Numbered from the stretch's first letter, positions 34,253 through 43,453 are shown. The stretch is DNA of 64,000 bases from Rhodoferax sp. (GCF_030653815.1 NZ_JAURYQ010000023.1:100873-164872); one strand, 5' to 3'. A program made the numbers and translations. The notes: a model not told the origin generated them from the letters alone.

Positions 34253-35122
34253 ATGCAACGCAGAACCTTGCTTGAATTCGGAGCAACCTGGAACCTGCTA
34301 CAGGCCAGTGCCCAGGCACAAGATCGCAAAGATGAGCGCGCTGCACCGTTGCGCGTTGGCCTGACGGCCGTGATCCTGGCCGATCAAGCGGCATTTTTGA
34401 CGCGCTGGAGTAACTATCTGGGTTCGCGCATGGGCGTACCGCTGGTATTTGTGGCACGCGAGTCCTACCAGAACATTCTTGACCTGCTGTTTACCGACCA
34501 AATCGATGCTGCCTGGATTTGTGGTTACCCTTTTGTGCTGCATCAAAGCAGATTGCAACTGCTGGCGACACCGTTGTTCCATGACAAACCGTTTTACCAG
34601 TCCTACCTGATTGGTCAGCAAGGCAAGCGTTCCCTTTTGAGCGGCTGGAGTGACCTCAAAAATCAGGTACTGGCGTACTCGGACCCGCTGTCCAATTCAG
34701 GCTGGCTGGTAGCGCAAGCACAGCTGCGCGCTGTCGGGTTGACCCCCCGGGACTTGCGCCGGTCTTTCTTTGCCCACGGTCACCGCAACGTGGCGGAAGC
34801 CGTGGCCTCCGGCCTGGCGCAAGCCGGTTGCATTGACGGCTACGTCTGGGAGACCATGCAACTGCAAAAAATGGCAGTGGTGGAACAGACCGACGTGCTG
34901 TGGCGCTCCGACTGGTATGCCTTTCCACCGATGGTGGCCAAGCGCAACGACAACAACCCGGCTTTACGGACCTTGGGCGACGCCCTGCAGACCATGACGA
35001 CAGATGCACAAGGCGCAAGCCTGCTTCGCGCCCTGAATCTCACTGGTTTTGCCAAACCCGACGCCGCCCTGTTTGAGCCGATCAAAGCGCTGGCCGCCAG
35101 CGTGAACATGATCCGGACCTGA
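34253..35122 (+). CDS. PhnD-type periplasmic sensor protein, cluster 1 (AioX/ArxX-like)
   Basis: The 289-residue protein begins QRRTLLEFGA, a likely twin-arginine signal, and has the periplasmic binding fold of the phosphonate-binding PhnD family. A single cysteine at about residue 90 sits in AAWICGYPFV. In AioX a conserved cysteine in this family is needed to sense arsenite, and the same position is Cys in the cluster 2 paralogue. It is followed by kinase and regulator genes and so should be a ligand sensor, not a transporter subunit. GTG 34241 is an alternative start. Ligand unknown. Confidence 0.82.
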   Translation: MQRRTLLEFGATWNLLQASAQAQDRKDERAAPLRVGLTAVILADQAAFLTRWSNYLGSRMGVPLVFVARESYQNILDLLFTDQIDAAWICGYPFVLHQSRLQLLATPLFHDKPFYQSYLIGQQGKRSLLSGWSDLKNQVLAYSDPLSNSGWLVAQAQLRAVGLTPRDLRRSFFAHGHRNVAEAVASGLAQAGCIDGYVWETMQLQKMAVVEQTDVLWRSDWYAFPPMVAKRNDNNPALRTLGDALQTMTTDAQGASLLRALNLTGFAKPDAALFEPIKALAASVNMIRT

Positions 35123-35137
35123 GACCGGCGACAAACG

Positions 35138-36607
35138 ATGCTGCCACGCTTGCCCTACCGCATACAGATCCCGATGGGTCTGGTGCTGGCCGTCATCCTC
35201 TCGGTGCTCTTGGTGAGCGTGGTCGCGGCACAAATATCGGCACGGTCGGCGCGCCTGGAGATTGTCAGCACCGTGCAGCGCGTGGTGGATTTGCTGGTGG
35301 CGCAGGGCAAACCCTTGCTGGCGCAGGACGATACATGGCGCGCCTTCACGCTGTTACGCAACACGGCAGCGTTGTTGCCTCAGACCGAAAAAGGCCAATC
35401 CCGCGCCGCGCTACTCGACGCCCAAGGGCGCTTTTTGGCCGGGTCAGACCCCTTGCGACTGCCTACCGGAGAGCAGGCTTTGGGCGTGCTGATCAACGGC
35501 CGCTTGTTGCCAACGACGAGTGACGCCTCGAGGTCCATCACTTTGACGACCCCGGATGGCGGCATGACGCTGGTTGAACCGATTCGCAGTGACGACAACC
35601 AGGTGATCGGGTTTGTATTTGCGGAGGTCGATGCCGCCGTCTTTGCTCCGGATTGGGCGGCATTGTCGACACCAGCCTTGATCGGAGCGGCACTGGCCAT
35701 CATTGTGCTGGTGCCGCTGGGCTGGTTGCTTGGTCGGCGCATGGCACACCCGATCGCCCAGACTGCCGACTGCATTGCCCAAATCGGGCGCACCGATCCC
35801 GCGCAACTTCAATTGCTGCTGCCGCAGTTGCAGGACCCCGAACTCGATCGTATTGCGGGTGCAGTGCGACAACTGCTCATAGAAACCGCGGCCGCCCAAG
35901 CCAATGAAAAGCGCGCCCTCTCCGCCGAACGCCTGGCCGCCGTGGGTCGTATCACTTCCGTGGTAGCCCATGAAATCAATAACCCGCTGGCTGGCCTGAT
36001 CACCGCCACGCGAACCCTGCGCCTGCACGGTGACGCGCCTGATACCCGAACCCGCAGCCTGGACCTGATTGAGCGCGGCTTGCAGCAGATCCGCACCATG
36101 ACCACGGCGCTGCTCCCGCAAGCCAAAGTGGAAGACCGTTGCCTGACGGCGGACGATATGCAGGACATTCTTACACTGGCCCGCGCGACGGCAGCGCAGC
36201 ATGCCGTGGTGATCAGCTCCGAGCTGACGCAGCAGGCCGAACTGTGCGTGCCCTCAACAGTATTTCGCCAGGTCATGCTCAACCTGTTGCTCAACGCCAT
36301 CAAGGCCGCTGGCCAGGCCGGCCAAGTGCATGCCAGTCTGAGTGCCGATGCCCACAAGGTCAGCCTCGTCATCTTGAACACTGGTCGCCACTTGTCTGAT
36401 GATCGTCTGCAGCGGCGGCTGAGCACGGACGATGGCAACGACCCTAACGGTTTCGGCCTTTGGATTTGCCATGAATTTACCGTGCGTTATGGCGGCGGCT
36501 TCATGGCTGCCGATGCGGCCGACATCCCGCCCCCCTTTACCACCCGCCTGAGCTTCTGGCTTCCCAACCTGACCCATCATGACCCACAAAAACCTGCTGT
36601 TGATTGA
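35138..36607 (+). CDS. Sensor histidine kinase, cluster 1
   Basis: The 489-residue kinase has N-terminal helix VLAVILSVLLVSVVAAQI, a periplasmic domain of about 150 residues, a second helix ALIGAALAIIVLVPLGWLLG and a HAMP-like linker. The H-box is VAHEINNPLAGLITATRTL and the N-box NLLLNAIKAAG. The G-box is reduced to NGFGLWICHE. Kinases of the NtrB class with HEINNP pair with sigma54 activators. It overlaps the regulator gene by 29 bp. The periplasmic domain would dock the PhnD-type protein encoded just before it. Confidence 0.92.
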   Translation: MLPRLPYRIQIPMGLVLAVILSVLLVSVVAAQISARSARLEIVSTVQRVVDLLVAQGKPLLAQDDTWRAFTLLRNTAALLPQTEKGQSRAALLDAQGRFLAGSDPLRLPTGEQALGVLINGRLLPTTSDASRSITLTTPDGGMTLVEPIRSDDNQVIGFVFAEVDAAVFAPDWAALSTPALIGAALAIIVLVPLGWLLGRRMAHPIAQTADCIAQIGRTDPAQLQLLLPQLQDPELDRIAGAVRQLLIETAAAQANEKRALSAERLAAVGRITSVVAHEINNPLAGLITATRTLRLHGDAPDTRTRSLDLIERGLQQIRTMTTALLPQAKVEDRCLTADDMQDILTLARATAAQHAVVISSELTQQAELCVPSTVFRQVMLNLLLNAIKAAGQAGQVHASLSADAHKVSLVILNTGRHLSDDRLQRRLSTDDGNDPNGFGLWICHEFTVRYGGGFMAADAADIPPPFTTRLSFWLPNLTHHDPQKPAVD

Positions 36608-37898
36608 AGACGACCTGATCCTGGGGGAGTCGCTGGTGCAACGCTTTGAACTGGAGGGCATCAAGGTCATCTGGTTGCGACGCCTGGCCGAGGCGCAGCT
36701 TCAAATCGACTCACCTTGGGGAGCCATCGTCAGCGATGTGCGCCTGCCCGACGGCCTGGCGACCGAGTGGTATGCCCAGCTACCGTCCGCCTGTCGGCAG
36801 CTGCCCTGGTATTTCCTGACCGGCTACGGCAGTGTCAACGATGCCGTGGGCGCGCTGCAAGCCGGCGCCCGCGAGTACCTGACCAAGCCCTTTGACACCG
36901 AAAAACTGGTCTCGGCTGTGATGGAAGTCCTGTCGGGTCACCTGGAGGTTGCCACCACGGTCCTTGGCATATCACCCGCCATGCGTCGTGTTGAGGAACT
37001 GGTGCACAAGCTCTCCAAACAAAAAACATCCGTGCTGGTGAGCGGTGAATCGGGGGTGGGCAAGGAAGTGGTGGCGCAAATGATCCATAACCTGGACTTG
37101 CGCAGCAAAAAAGGGGCGTTTGTGGCGGTGAACTGCGCTGCGGTGCCTGAATCGATGATGGAAGCCGAATTTTTTGGCTATGAAAAGGGCGCTTTTACTG
37201 GCTCACATCGTGCCCACAAGGGCTTTGTCGAACGTGCCGATGGCGGAACTTTGTTTCTCGACGAAGTGGGCGACCTGCCCGCCAGCATGCAAGCAAAATT
37301 GCTGCGGGTCCTGCAAGAGCGCTGTTTTTTCAGATTGGGCTCCGAGCGCACCACGCACAGCGACTTTCGCATCATTGCCGCCACCAACCGCGACCTGTAT
37401 GCCGACATGCTGGCCGGCAAGTTTCGCGAAGACCTGTTTTACCGGCTGGCCGTGATCCGCATCGAGATCCCGGCACTGCGCGACCGACCCGAAGACATCC
37501 GCTGGCTCACCGAGCTGATCCTGCAGCAAATCACCGCCGAGCAAGGCACACCCATTGCCATGTCTGAAGTGTTTTTGCGCGACGTGATGGCCCGCACCTG
37601 GCGCGGCAACGTGCGTGAACTGCGCGCCTATCTTGAGCATGCCGTGGTCATGAGCGACAGCGGCATCCTGGACCAGCCCATGGCCAACCGCGGACTGACG
37701 CAAACCGGCAACGGTACGGTCACGACGCCGTCAGGTGCCCTGCCGTCTTTGCATGCTGTGGTGGAAGATGCCGAACGCGGACATATCCGCAAGGCCCTGG
37801 GCCACTGTGATGGCAGTCTTGGCAAAACCGCCGATGCGCTGGGTATTTCGCGCAAGACACTTTGGGAAAAGATGAAACGGCTGGAGATCAACACATGA
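36579..37898 (+). CDS. NtrC-family sigma54 response regulator, cluster 1
   Basis: The 439-residue protein has a receiver domain (LLIEDD; phospho-acceptor Asp53 in IVSDVRLP; YLTKPFD), an AAA+ domain with Walker A GESGVGKE, GAFTGS loop that contacts sigma54, Walker B GGTLFLDEVG and the R-finger region, and a C-terminal Fis-type helix-turn-helix (HCDGSLGKTADALGISRKTLWEKM). It is expected to bind the 6-4-6 repeats at 34156-34215 and fire the promoter at 34079-34065. Confidence 0.95.
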   Translation: MTHKNLLLIEDDLILGESLVQRFELEGIKVIWLRRLAEAQLQIDSPWGAIVSDVRLPDGLATEWYAQLPSACRQLPWYFLTGYGSVNDAVGALQAGAREYLTKPFDTEKLVSAVMEVLSGHLEVATTVLGISPAMRRVEELVHKLSKQKTSVLVSGESGVGKEVVAQMIHNLDLRSKKGAFVAVNCAAVPESMMEAEFFGYEKGAFTGSHRAHKGFVERADGGTLFLDEVGDLPASMQAKLLRVLQERCFFRLGSERTTHSDFRIIAATNRDLYADMLAGKFREDLFYRLAVIRIEIPALRDRPEDIRWLTELILQQITAEQGTPIAMSEVFLRDVMARTWRGNVRELRAYLEHAVVMSDSGILDQPMANRGLTQTGNGTVTTPSGALPSLHAVVEDAERGHIRKALGHCDGSLGKTADALGISRKTLWEKMKRLEINT

Positions 37899-37953
37899 CG
37901 TCCCTCACAGCAGCGATTCACCCATCAGCAAGTAAACCTGCTCTGGAGCTGCC

Positions 37954-38496
37954 ATGAACCCGATGCGCCGACGCCTCGCCACCAGTTTGCCCGCCTTGGG
38001 CGCACTGGTGCTGAGCGCACGCCACGGCGGCTTGCTGGCACAAACCACGCCGGCCGCCATGGAAGCAGTGGCCCCTCCGCTGCCCACGGTGGGTACCACG
38101 CTGACCTTGCCCGAGGTGGCCTTGTTTGACGGCACCGTCTTCAAGCCAGAGCAAGCCCGGGGCCACATGACGCTGATTTACTGGTGGGCCAGCACCTGCC
38201 CTTTTTGTGCGCTGCAGAGCCCTGAAATGCAAAAACTCTGGCAAACCCAGCAAGCACGCAGCCTGCGCATGCTGGCCCTGTCTGTAGACAAAAAACCTGA
38301 GGATGCCGTGGCCTATTTGAAAAAGAGGGGCTATAGCTTTCCTTCGGGCTGGGTCACCCCTGCCATTCACAAGGTGCTGCCAAAACCGCGCGGTTTGCCC
38401 ATCACCCTGATGCTCCGGCGCGATGGCCAGGTCGTGCAAGCTGAGCGCGGCCAGATGTTCCCGGAGGATGTGGCGCAACTCGCCAGCTGGTTGTAA
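37954..38496 (+). CDS. TlpA/ResA-like periplasmic thioredoxin
   Basis: The 180-residue protein has an Arg-rich signal (MRRRLATSLPALGALVLSA) and a TlpA-like domain with active site WWASTCPFCALQSPEM (Cys-Pro-Phe-Cys) and cis-Pro GLPITL. TlpA-like proteins reduce periplasmic disulfides, for example in cytochrome c or copper-site assembly, which would suit the many haem proteins here. GGAG precedes the ATG. It follows the cluster 1 regulator by 55 bp and may be co-transcribed. A weak hairpin (TTGTAA-TTTT-TTACAA) overlaps its stop. Confidence 0.88.
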   Translation: MNPMRRRLATSLPALGALVLSARHGGLLAQTTPAAMEAVAPPLPTVGTTLTLPEVALFDGTVFKPEQARGHMTLIYWWASTCPFCALQSPEMQKLWQTQQARSLRMLALSVDKKPEDAVAYLKKRGYSFPSGWVTPAIHKVLPKPRGLPITLMLRRDGQVVQAERGQMFPEDVAQLASWL

Positions 38497-38530
38497 TTTT
38501 TTACAATTTTCAACGCCTCCTGGGGCAAGA

Positions 38531-39319
38531 TCACTCCCGTTCAGCTGCCACAAGCGTGTCTTGCAAAAGCCGCTTGAGCTCGGTGATCGGAAACACGCCC
38601 GGCGCCAGCGGCGGCAGCGGGTGACTGGCGGCCAAGATCAGCGGCAGCTTGAAGTCCTCCGGGTGCAGCGTGCCATGCAGGCGCCCATGCCCGGCGTGGT
38701 CACTGGTGACCAGCACCAGATAGCGGCCGCGTTTGGCGACCTCTTCGAGCAGAGGCGCCAGCATCATGTCAATATAGGTCAGCTCGTCCAGATAATCTTC
38801 TGACAACCAACCGGCATCAGCGCCCTCGTCTTCAAGCCCACTGAGATGAAGAAAGACAAAGCGCTTGTCAGTCCGGGCAAAAAAAGCCTTTGCCCGGTCA
38901 ATGCCGTCGTCCCTGGCCAGGGCATGCTCGTCCACTGCGGCGTTGATGAGGTAGCCCAGTTTGGGCTTGGCATAAAAATAGGCGGTGTGAAAACCGCGCT
39001 GCTTGGCCAGGTCAAACACCGTTTCCCGCGTCACCTGCGGCTGGCCCGGTTTCCAGTCGTTGTCCTGCTTGCCGCTTTGCGCTGGCGTCAGCCCGGTCAT
39101 CATGGCGGTATGCGCAATCAGCGTCTGCGGCGGTGTGACACTTCGGCCCTCCAGGGTGTAACGGCCCGACCGCATCAGGCGCTCAAGCGCGGGCGAGGTC
39201 TTTTGACTCAGCGCAGCCGGATGCAAGGCATCGATCGACACCATCAGCACGGTCTCGATCTCGCTGGCAAAAACAGGCGTCGCGATAGATAAGAAAAACA
39301 GCAATAAACCAGCTTTCAT
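38531..39319 (-). CDS. Alkaline-phosphatase-superfamily protein (nucleotide pyrophosphatase/sulfatase-like)
   Basis: The 262-residue protein has a signal peptide and alkaline-phosphatase-fold metal motifs: VLMVSIDALHPAAL at the N-terminus (metal Asp), TPPQTLIAHTAMMTGLTP (the nucleophile position would be a Thr here) and VTSDHAGHGRLHGTLH (metal Asp/His). It is shorter than most sulfatases and type I phosphodiesterases. Substrate unknown. ATG 39319 is preferred to GTG 39322. It is convergent with the TlpA-like gene. Confidence 0.8.
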   Translation of the reverse strand: MKAGLLLFFLSIATPVFASEIETVLMVSIDALHPAALSQKTSPALERLMRSGRYTLEGRSVTPPQTLIAHTAMMTGLTPAQSGKQDNDWKPGQPQVTRETVFDLAKQRGFHTAYFYAKPKLGYLINAAVDEHALARDDGIDRAKAFFARTDKRFVFLHLSGLEDEGADAGWLSEDYLDELTYIDMMLAPLLEEVAKRGRYLVLVTSDHAGHGRLHGTLHPEDFKLPLILAASHPLPPLAPGVFPITELKRLLQDTLVAAERE

Positions 39320-39382
39320 CACGTTCCCATGCTTGAAAATTTGATTGTCTTCAGTATTGCAGCCCTTTGACGAAATAATGGA

Positions 39383-39423
39383 CTGAATTATTCAGCTACC
39401 CTGCGTCTTTTTGACAAAGACGC
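39383..39423. promoter_or_regulatory. Two adjacent perfect inverted repeats upstream of the MBL gene
   Basis: CTGAAT-T-ATTCAG occupies 39383-39395 and GCGTCTTT-TTGAC-AAAGACGC occupies 39403-39423. Both lie 55-95 bp before the gene at 39478, in the divergent gap. They could be operators or an RNA hairpin in the leader. No known regulator's consensus is obvious to me. Confidence 0.5.
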
Positions 39424-39477
39424 CGTCTTCACCGACATGCGAATTTTTGACAATCACCCACACCAACCGGAGACTTC

Positions 39478-40416
39478 ATGATCAAACCCTTTACCGCCCT
39501 TGCCACAACGGCAGCCACCCTGCTTGCAACCAGCCTGCTCGCCCTGCCCGCCTGGGCGGTGGACGTTGCCTTCAAGCCGGTGGCCGAGGGCGTTTATGCC
39601 TACATCGGTGACATCGAGGGCCGCACCTACGACAACGAAGGCCTGAATGCCAATATTGGCCTGGTGGTGACACCGGTCGGCGCGGTGCTGATTGACAGCG
39701 GCTCAAGCTACCAGGTGGCGGCCAAGATCCATGAGGCGGTCAAAAAAGTCACCACCCAACCGCTCAAGCTGGTGATCAACTCCGGCGACCAGGACCACCG
39801 CTGGCTCGGCAACGGCTACTTCACCGAAAAAGGCATCGAGACCCTGGCCCATGCTGATGCGCAAGCCGACATGCAGGCCCGATCTGGCGAACAAATGGAC
39901 GGGCTCAAGGTCTTGAAGGAACGCCTGGACGGCACCCGCCCCACCCTGCCCGCGCGCTTTGTCAAGGCACAGGACAGCACCATCGACATGGGTGGCGTGC
40001 TGATCGAGCTCAAGCACCGCCAGGGCGGCCACACGCCCGGTGACACGCTGGTCTGGCTGCCACAAAAAAACGTGTTGTTCAGCGGAGACGTGGTTTATGT
40101 GGACCGCGTGCTGGGCTTGCACCCGGTGAGCCGCACCAAGACCTGGCTCGACAGTTTTGCCGTCATCGACCAGCTCAAACCCAAAATCATCGTGCCCGGT
40201 CATGGTCAGGTGACGAACCTGGCGACGGCGCAGGCACACACCCGCGACCTGTTGCTGGCGCTGCGCGCCCACATGAAAAAAGCGGTGGATGAGGGGGTGG
40301 ACATCAGCGCCGCCGTAAAAGCATTCAACGGCAAGCCGTTTGCCCACTTGAAACACGCCGACGTCTGGCTGCCACAACTGGCCAACCAGACCTACCTGGA
40401 GATGGAACGCGAATAA
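39478..40416 (+). CDS. Metallo-beta-lactamase-fold periplasmic protein with altered metal site
   Basis: The 312-residue protein has a signal peptide (ATSLLALPAWA) and the MBL fold: VLIDSG, GGHTPGDTLVWLP, FSGDVVYVDRVLG and VPGHG. The first metal motif, HxHxDH in ordinary members, reads SGDQDH (in INSGDQDHRWLGNG), so two of the three histidines are Ser and Asp. One metal site may be lost or changed. Related proteins occur in quinoprotein and sulfur-oxidation loci, but the reaction here is unknown. CCGGAG precedes the ATG. Confidence 0.85.
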   Translation: MIKPFTALATTAATLLATSLLALPAWAVDVAFKPVAEGVYAYIGDIEGRTYDNEGLNANIGLVVTPVGAVLIDSGSSYQVAAKIHEAVKKVTTQPLKLVINSGDQDHRWLGNGYFTEKGIETLAHADAQADMQARSGEQMDGLKVLKERLDGTRPTLPARFVKAQDSTIDMGGVLIELKHRQGGHTPGDTLVWLPQKNVLFSGDVVYVDRVLGLHPVSRTKTWLDSFAVIDQLKPKIIVPGHGQVTNLATAQAHTRDLLLALRAHMKKAVDEGVDISAAVKAFNGKPFAHLKHADVWLPQLANQTYLEMERE

Positions 40417-40464
40417 GCGTTGCCGAACATCCCCATCAAGCCATTTTTAACAAGGAGTATGCAC

Positions 40465-40698
40465 ATGCACCCGCAAAAGAAATTCCACCTGGTGTTTTCA
40501 TTGATCATGGGCGCCATGATGATTTTCCTCATGACACTGGTCATCACCTTCGTCAATGTTGGTTTGACTGATAACTTTTTCCAACTCTGGATGAAGGCCT
40601 TTGGCATCGCCTACGTCGTCGGTGTACCGGTCATTTTTTTCCTGGCGCCCGTCGCGCGCAAGCTCACCGGGCGTGTCTTGGGCGTGACGCCCGCCTGA
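40465..40698 (+). CDS. DUF2798 small membrane protein
   Basis: The 77-residue protein has two transmembrane helices (FSLIMGAMMIFLMTLVITFV and AFGIAYVVGVPVIFFLAPVA) separated by NVGLTDNFFQLWMK, matching DUF2798. No function is established. The ATG at 40465 has GGAG 7 bases upstream; a nearer ATG at 40459 is only one base from it. It may be co-transcribed with the VIT-type transporter 13 bp downstream. Confidence 0.82.
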   Translation: MHPQKKFHLVFSLIMGAMMIFLMTLVITFVNVGLTDNFFQLWMKAFGIAYVVGVPVIFFLAPVARKLTGRVLGVTPA

Positions 40699-40711
40699 TG
40701 CGGCACAACAC

Positions 40712-41407
40712 GTGGTCAACATTCAAACTGAATACCACCGCACCCAACACATCGGCTGGCTGCGTGCCGCCGTGCTGGGCGCCAACGACGGCATCGTCTC
40801 CACGGCCAGTCTGATCCTGGGGGTGGCGGCTGCCAGCACTACCCAAAGCGCGGTCCTGGTGGCGGGTGTGGCCGGTCTGGTGGCCGGCGCCATGTCGATG
40901 GCGGCGGGTGAATATGTGTCGGTCAGTTCGCAATCGGACACCGAGCAGGCCGACATTGCCCGCGAACGCGTGGAGTTGGCCACTGACGGCGAACGCGAAC
41001 TGGCCGAGCTGGCAGCGATTTACGTCGGGCGCGGGCTGGACGCCGAACTGGCGCAGCAGGTGGCCCTGCAGCTCACTGCCAGGGATGCGTTGGGCGCACA
41101 CACCCGCGATGAACTGGGTATTTCCGAGACCGTGAGTGCCAACCCCTTGCAGGCAGCATTGGTGTCGGCACTGTCCTTTGTTGTTGGCGCCGGCTTGCCC
41201 CTCTTGACGGCCTGGCTCACGCCCTATGCCTATCTGACGCCTGTGGTAGCGGCCACATCGCTGTTGTTTCTGGTTTTTTTGGGTGGCCTGGCGGCCTACA
41301 CCGGAGGTGCCAGTATCGTCAAAGGGATTGCCCGGGTGGCGTTTTGGGGCGCCTTGGCGATGGCCTGCACCGCCGCTGTCGGCTGGTTGTTCGGCGTGGC
41401 GGCTTGA
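40712..41407 (+). CDS. VIT1/CCC1-family iron/manganese transporter
   Basis: The 231-residue protein begins HIGWLRAAVLGANDGIVSTASLILG, the first helix of the VIT/CCC1 family. A cytoplasmic acidic region follows (ERVELATDGERELAELAAIYVGRGL), then helices to the C-terminus. Plant VIT1 and yeast CCC1 move Fe2+ or Mn2+ into vacuoles; bacterial members are thought to export them. Start is GTG at 40712; no in-frame ATG lies close by. Confidence 0.9.
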   Translation: MVNIQTEYHRTQHIGWLRAAVLGANDGIVSTASLILGVAAASTTQSAVLVAGVAGLVAGAMSMAAGEYVSVSSQSDTEQADIARERVELATDGERELAELAAIYVGRGLDAELAQQVALQLTARDALGAHTRDELGISETVSANPLQAALVSALSFVVGAGLPLLTAWLTPYAYLTPVVAATSLLFLVFLGGLAAYTGGASIVKGIARVAFWGALAMACTAAVGWLFGVAA

Positions 41408-41478
41408 GCCTGCATTCTGAATTTGCAGGTCCGTAGCCAGGATTGTCACCTAGGCTACAAAGTTTTATTCAACACTTC

Positions 41479-41493
41479 AATACTTGTTGTATT
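41479..41493. promoter_or_regulatory. Candidate ArsR operator
   Basis: AATAC-TTGTT-GTATT is a perfect 5-5-5 inverted repeat whose right end is 9 bases before the arsR start codon. ArsR-type repressors bind such imperfect AT-rich palindromes over their own promoters and release on arsenite. Confidence 0.55.
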
Positions 41494-41502
41494 ATTAAAC
41501 CT

Positions 41503-41832
41503 ATGGACAAATCACTTGCCACTGCCGTTTTTGAATCACTCGCCTCTGGCGTACGTCTGGACGTTTACCGTCTGCTGGTCAAGGCTGGGCCGCAGGGCCT
41601 GGTAGCCGGCGAAATTGGCGCCGCACTGGACGTGCCACCGACCAATTTGTCGTTTCACCTGAAGGCTCTGGCCCATGCGCAGCTTGTGTCCGTGGTGCAG
41701 GAGGGGCGCTACCAGCGTTACCGCGCCAACCTGGTGCTGATGCAGGACCTGATTGGCTACCTGACCGCCGAGTGCTGCGCCGGTCATCCCGAGTTGTGCG
41801 CCGAGACCTGCCTCGACCCCGTCTGCCCCTGA
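41503..41832 (+). CDS. arsR: ArsR-family arsenic-responsive repressor
   Basis: The 109-residue winged-helix protein has the recognition region GEIGAALDVPPTNLSFHLKALAHAQLV. The classic ELCVC metal site in the DNA-binding helix is absent. Instead the C-terminus carries TAECCAGHPELCAETC, with Cys91, Cys92 and Cys99, similar to the C-terminal arsenite site of Acidithiobacillus ferrooxidans ArsR. It heads an operon with an arsD remnant, arsC and an ACR3 pump. The start ATG at 41503 lies just after the candidate operator; the upstream extension of the frame is not credible. Confidence 0.92.
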   Translation: MDKSLATAVFESLASGVRLDVYRLLVKAGPQGLVAGEIGAALDVPPTNLSFHLKALAHAQLVSVVQEGRYQRYRANLVLMQDLIGYLTAECCAGHPELCAETCLDPVCP

Positions 41833-41860
41833 ACCAATTTTGAAATCCAAGAAAGTCATC

Positions 41861-41914
41861 ATGAAAAAAATACAGGTGTTCGACCCTGCCCGACTGTCCA
41901 CCCACCCATACTGA
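41861..41914 (+). pseudogene. arsD: arsD remnant (17 codons)
   Basis: A short frame reads MKKIQVFDPARLSTHPY and stops. ArsD arsenic chaperones begin M-K-x-(I/L)-x-VFDPA followed by a CC-STGVCG metal site; here the match ends exactly after VFDPA. It sits where arsD is expected, between arsR and arsC. The rest of the gene is missing, so a deletion is likely. It could alternatively be a chance short peptide. Confidence 0.55.
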
Positions 41915-41940
41915 AACTCTTCGCCACAAGGAAATCAACC

Positions 41941-42444
41941 ATGTCCAGCGCACCTGTCAATGTTCTATTTTTGTGTACCCATAATTCGGCCCGCAGCATC
42001 CTGGCCGAGGCGCTCCTGAATCACATTGGGCGTGGCCGCTTCAAAGCCTTTTCGGCCGGTAGCAGCCCGCGCCCCAACCAGCAACCCAACCCGCTGGGCT
42101 TGCAGGTGCTGCAAAGCGCCGGTATTTCGGTCGATGGCCTGTACAGCAAATCCTGGGACGAATTCGGCACCATGGATGCGCCCAAGATGGACCTGGTCAT
42201 TACCGTGTGCGACAACGCCGCCGGCGAGGTCTGCCCCCATTGGCCCGGCCAGCCCGCCACGGCCCACTGGGGCTATGCCGACCCTTCTGTCGGCGGTGCT
42301 GACGATGCCCACAAGCTCGAGGCCATCCGCCAGACCATGCTGGCCTTGAAACACCGGCTGGAACTGCTGGTGAGCCTGCCTGTCAGCAAGCTGGAAAAGT
42401 CCATGCTGCAAAACACTGCCCGCGAAATGGCCCGGGGGCAATGA
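41941..42444 (+). CDS. arsC: Arsenate reductase, low-molecular-weight phosphatase type
   Basis: The 167-residue protein has the phosphatase loop [10 protein letters not shown] (Cys-x5-Arg) near residue 11 and a second cysteine pair in [15 protein letters not shown], as in thioredoxin-coupled ArsC enzymes. It reduces arsenate to arsenite in the cytoplasm for export. It has a C-terminal extension of about 25 residues after the usual domain. AAGGAAATCAACC precedes the ATG. The ACR3 pump gene begins 1 bp after its stop. Confidence 0.95.
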   Translation: MSSAPVNVLFLCTHNSARSILAEALLNHIGRGRFKAFSAGSSPRPNQQPNPLGLQVLQSAGISVDGLYSKSWDEFGTMDAPKMDLVITVCDNAAGEVCPHWPGQPATAHWGYADPSVGGADDAHKLEAIRQTMLALKHRLELLVSLPVSKLEKSMLQNTAREMARGQ

Positions 42445-42445
42445 C

Positions 42446-43453
42446 ATGGGCTTGTTTGAACGTTTTCTGACCCTGTGGGTGGCACTGGGCATCGTCGCGG
42501 GTGTGGGCCTTGGGTTGCTGGCACCCGGCACATTCCAGGCCATTGCCGCAGTGGAAGTTGCCCATGTCAACCTAGTGGTTGCGGTGCTGATCTGGGTCAT
42601 GATTTACCCGATGATGATCCAGATCGACTGGTCGGCGGTCAAGGACGTCGGCAAAAAACCGCGTGGCCTGGCCCTGACGCTGGTGGTCAACTGGCTGATC
42701 AAACCCTTCACCATGGCGGCGCTGGGCGTGCTGTTTTTCCACTACCTGTTTGCGCCCTGGGTCGACCCGCAGTCGGCCAGCGAATACATCGCCGGCATGA
42801 TTCTGCTGGGCGTGGCGCCCTGCACCGCCATGGTGTTTGTCTGGAGCCAGCTGGTCAAGGGTGATGCCAACTACACGCTGGTGCAGGTCTCGGTGAATGA
42901 CCTGATCATGGTGTTTGCCTTTGCGCCCATTGCCGCTTTTTTGCTGGGTGTGACCGACCTCACCGTACCCTGGGAAACGTTGCTGCTCTCGACCGTGCTT
43001 TATGTGGTGCTGCCGCTGGCCGCCGGAATGGCCACGCGTCACGTGCTGGCGCGCCGATCTGACCACGCCGTGGGTGATTTCGTGGCGCGCCTCAAGCCCT
43101 GGTCGGTGGTGGGCCTCATTGCCACCGTCGTGCTGCTGTTTGGTTTTCAGGCGGAAACCATCGTGGCCAAGCCACTGATCATCGGCCTGATAGCCATCCC
43201 GCTGATTCTGCAAACTTATGGCATTTTCTTCATCAGCTGGTGGGGCGCCAAGCTGCTCAAGCTGCCACACAACATTGCCGGGCCGGCCTGCCTGATCGGC
43301 ACCTCCAACTTTTTCGAACTGGCGGTGGCGGTGGCCATCTCCCTCTTCGGGCTCAATTCCGGCGCCGCCCTGGCTACCGTGGTGGGGGTACTGGTGGAGG
43401 TGCCAGTGATGCTGTCACTGGTCTGGCTGGTCAACCGGGCCCGACCAGCGTGA
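42446..43453 (+). CDS. acr3: ACR3-family arsenite efflux permease
   Basis: The 335-residue protein has ten transmembrane helices. The segment [19 protein letters not shown] contains the conserved cysteine of helix 4 that is essential in ACR3 pumps, and [21 protein letters not shown] is the family's helix 9 signature. It exports arsenite using the proton gradient. It is coupled to arsC. Such a pump protects the cell during arsenate reduction or arsenite exposure and supports an arsenic reading of the neighbouring molybdoenzyme. Confidence 0.96.
   Translation: MGLFERFLTLWVALGIVAGVGLGLLAPGTFQAIAAVEVAHVNLVVAVLIWVMIYPMMIQIDWSAVKDVGKKPRGLALTLVVNWLIKPFTMAALGVLFFHYLFAPWVDPQSASEYIAGMILLGVAPCTAMVFVWSQLVKGDANYTLVQVSVNDLIMVFAFAPIAAFLLGVTDLTVPWETLLLSTVLYVVLPLAAGMATRHVLARRSDHAVGDFVARLKPWSVVGLIATVVLLFGFQAETIVAKPLIIGLIAIPLILQTYGIFFISWWGAKLLKLPHNIAGPACLIGTSNFFELAVAVAISLFGLNSGAALATVVGVLVEVPVMLSLVWLVNRARPA

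Noticed and set aside
34241..35122. Phosphonate ABC transporter binding protein
   Set aside because: No ABC permease or ATPase is adjacent; the gene is followed by a kinase and a regulator, so a sensor role fits better. The same applies to 52247-53101.
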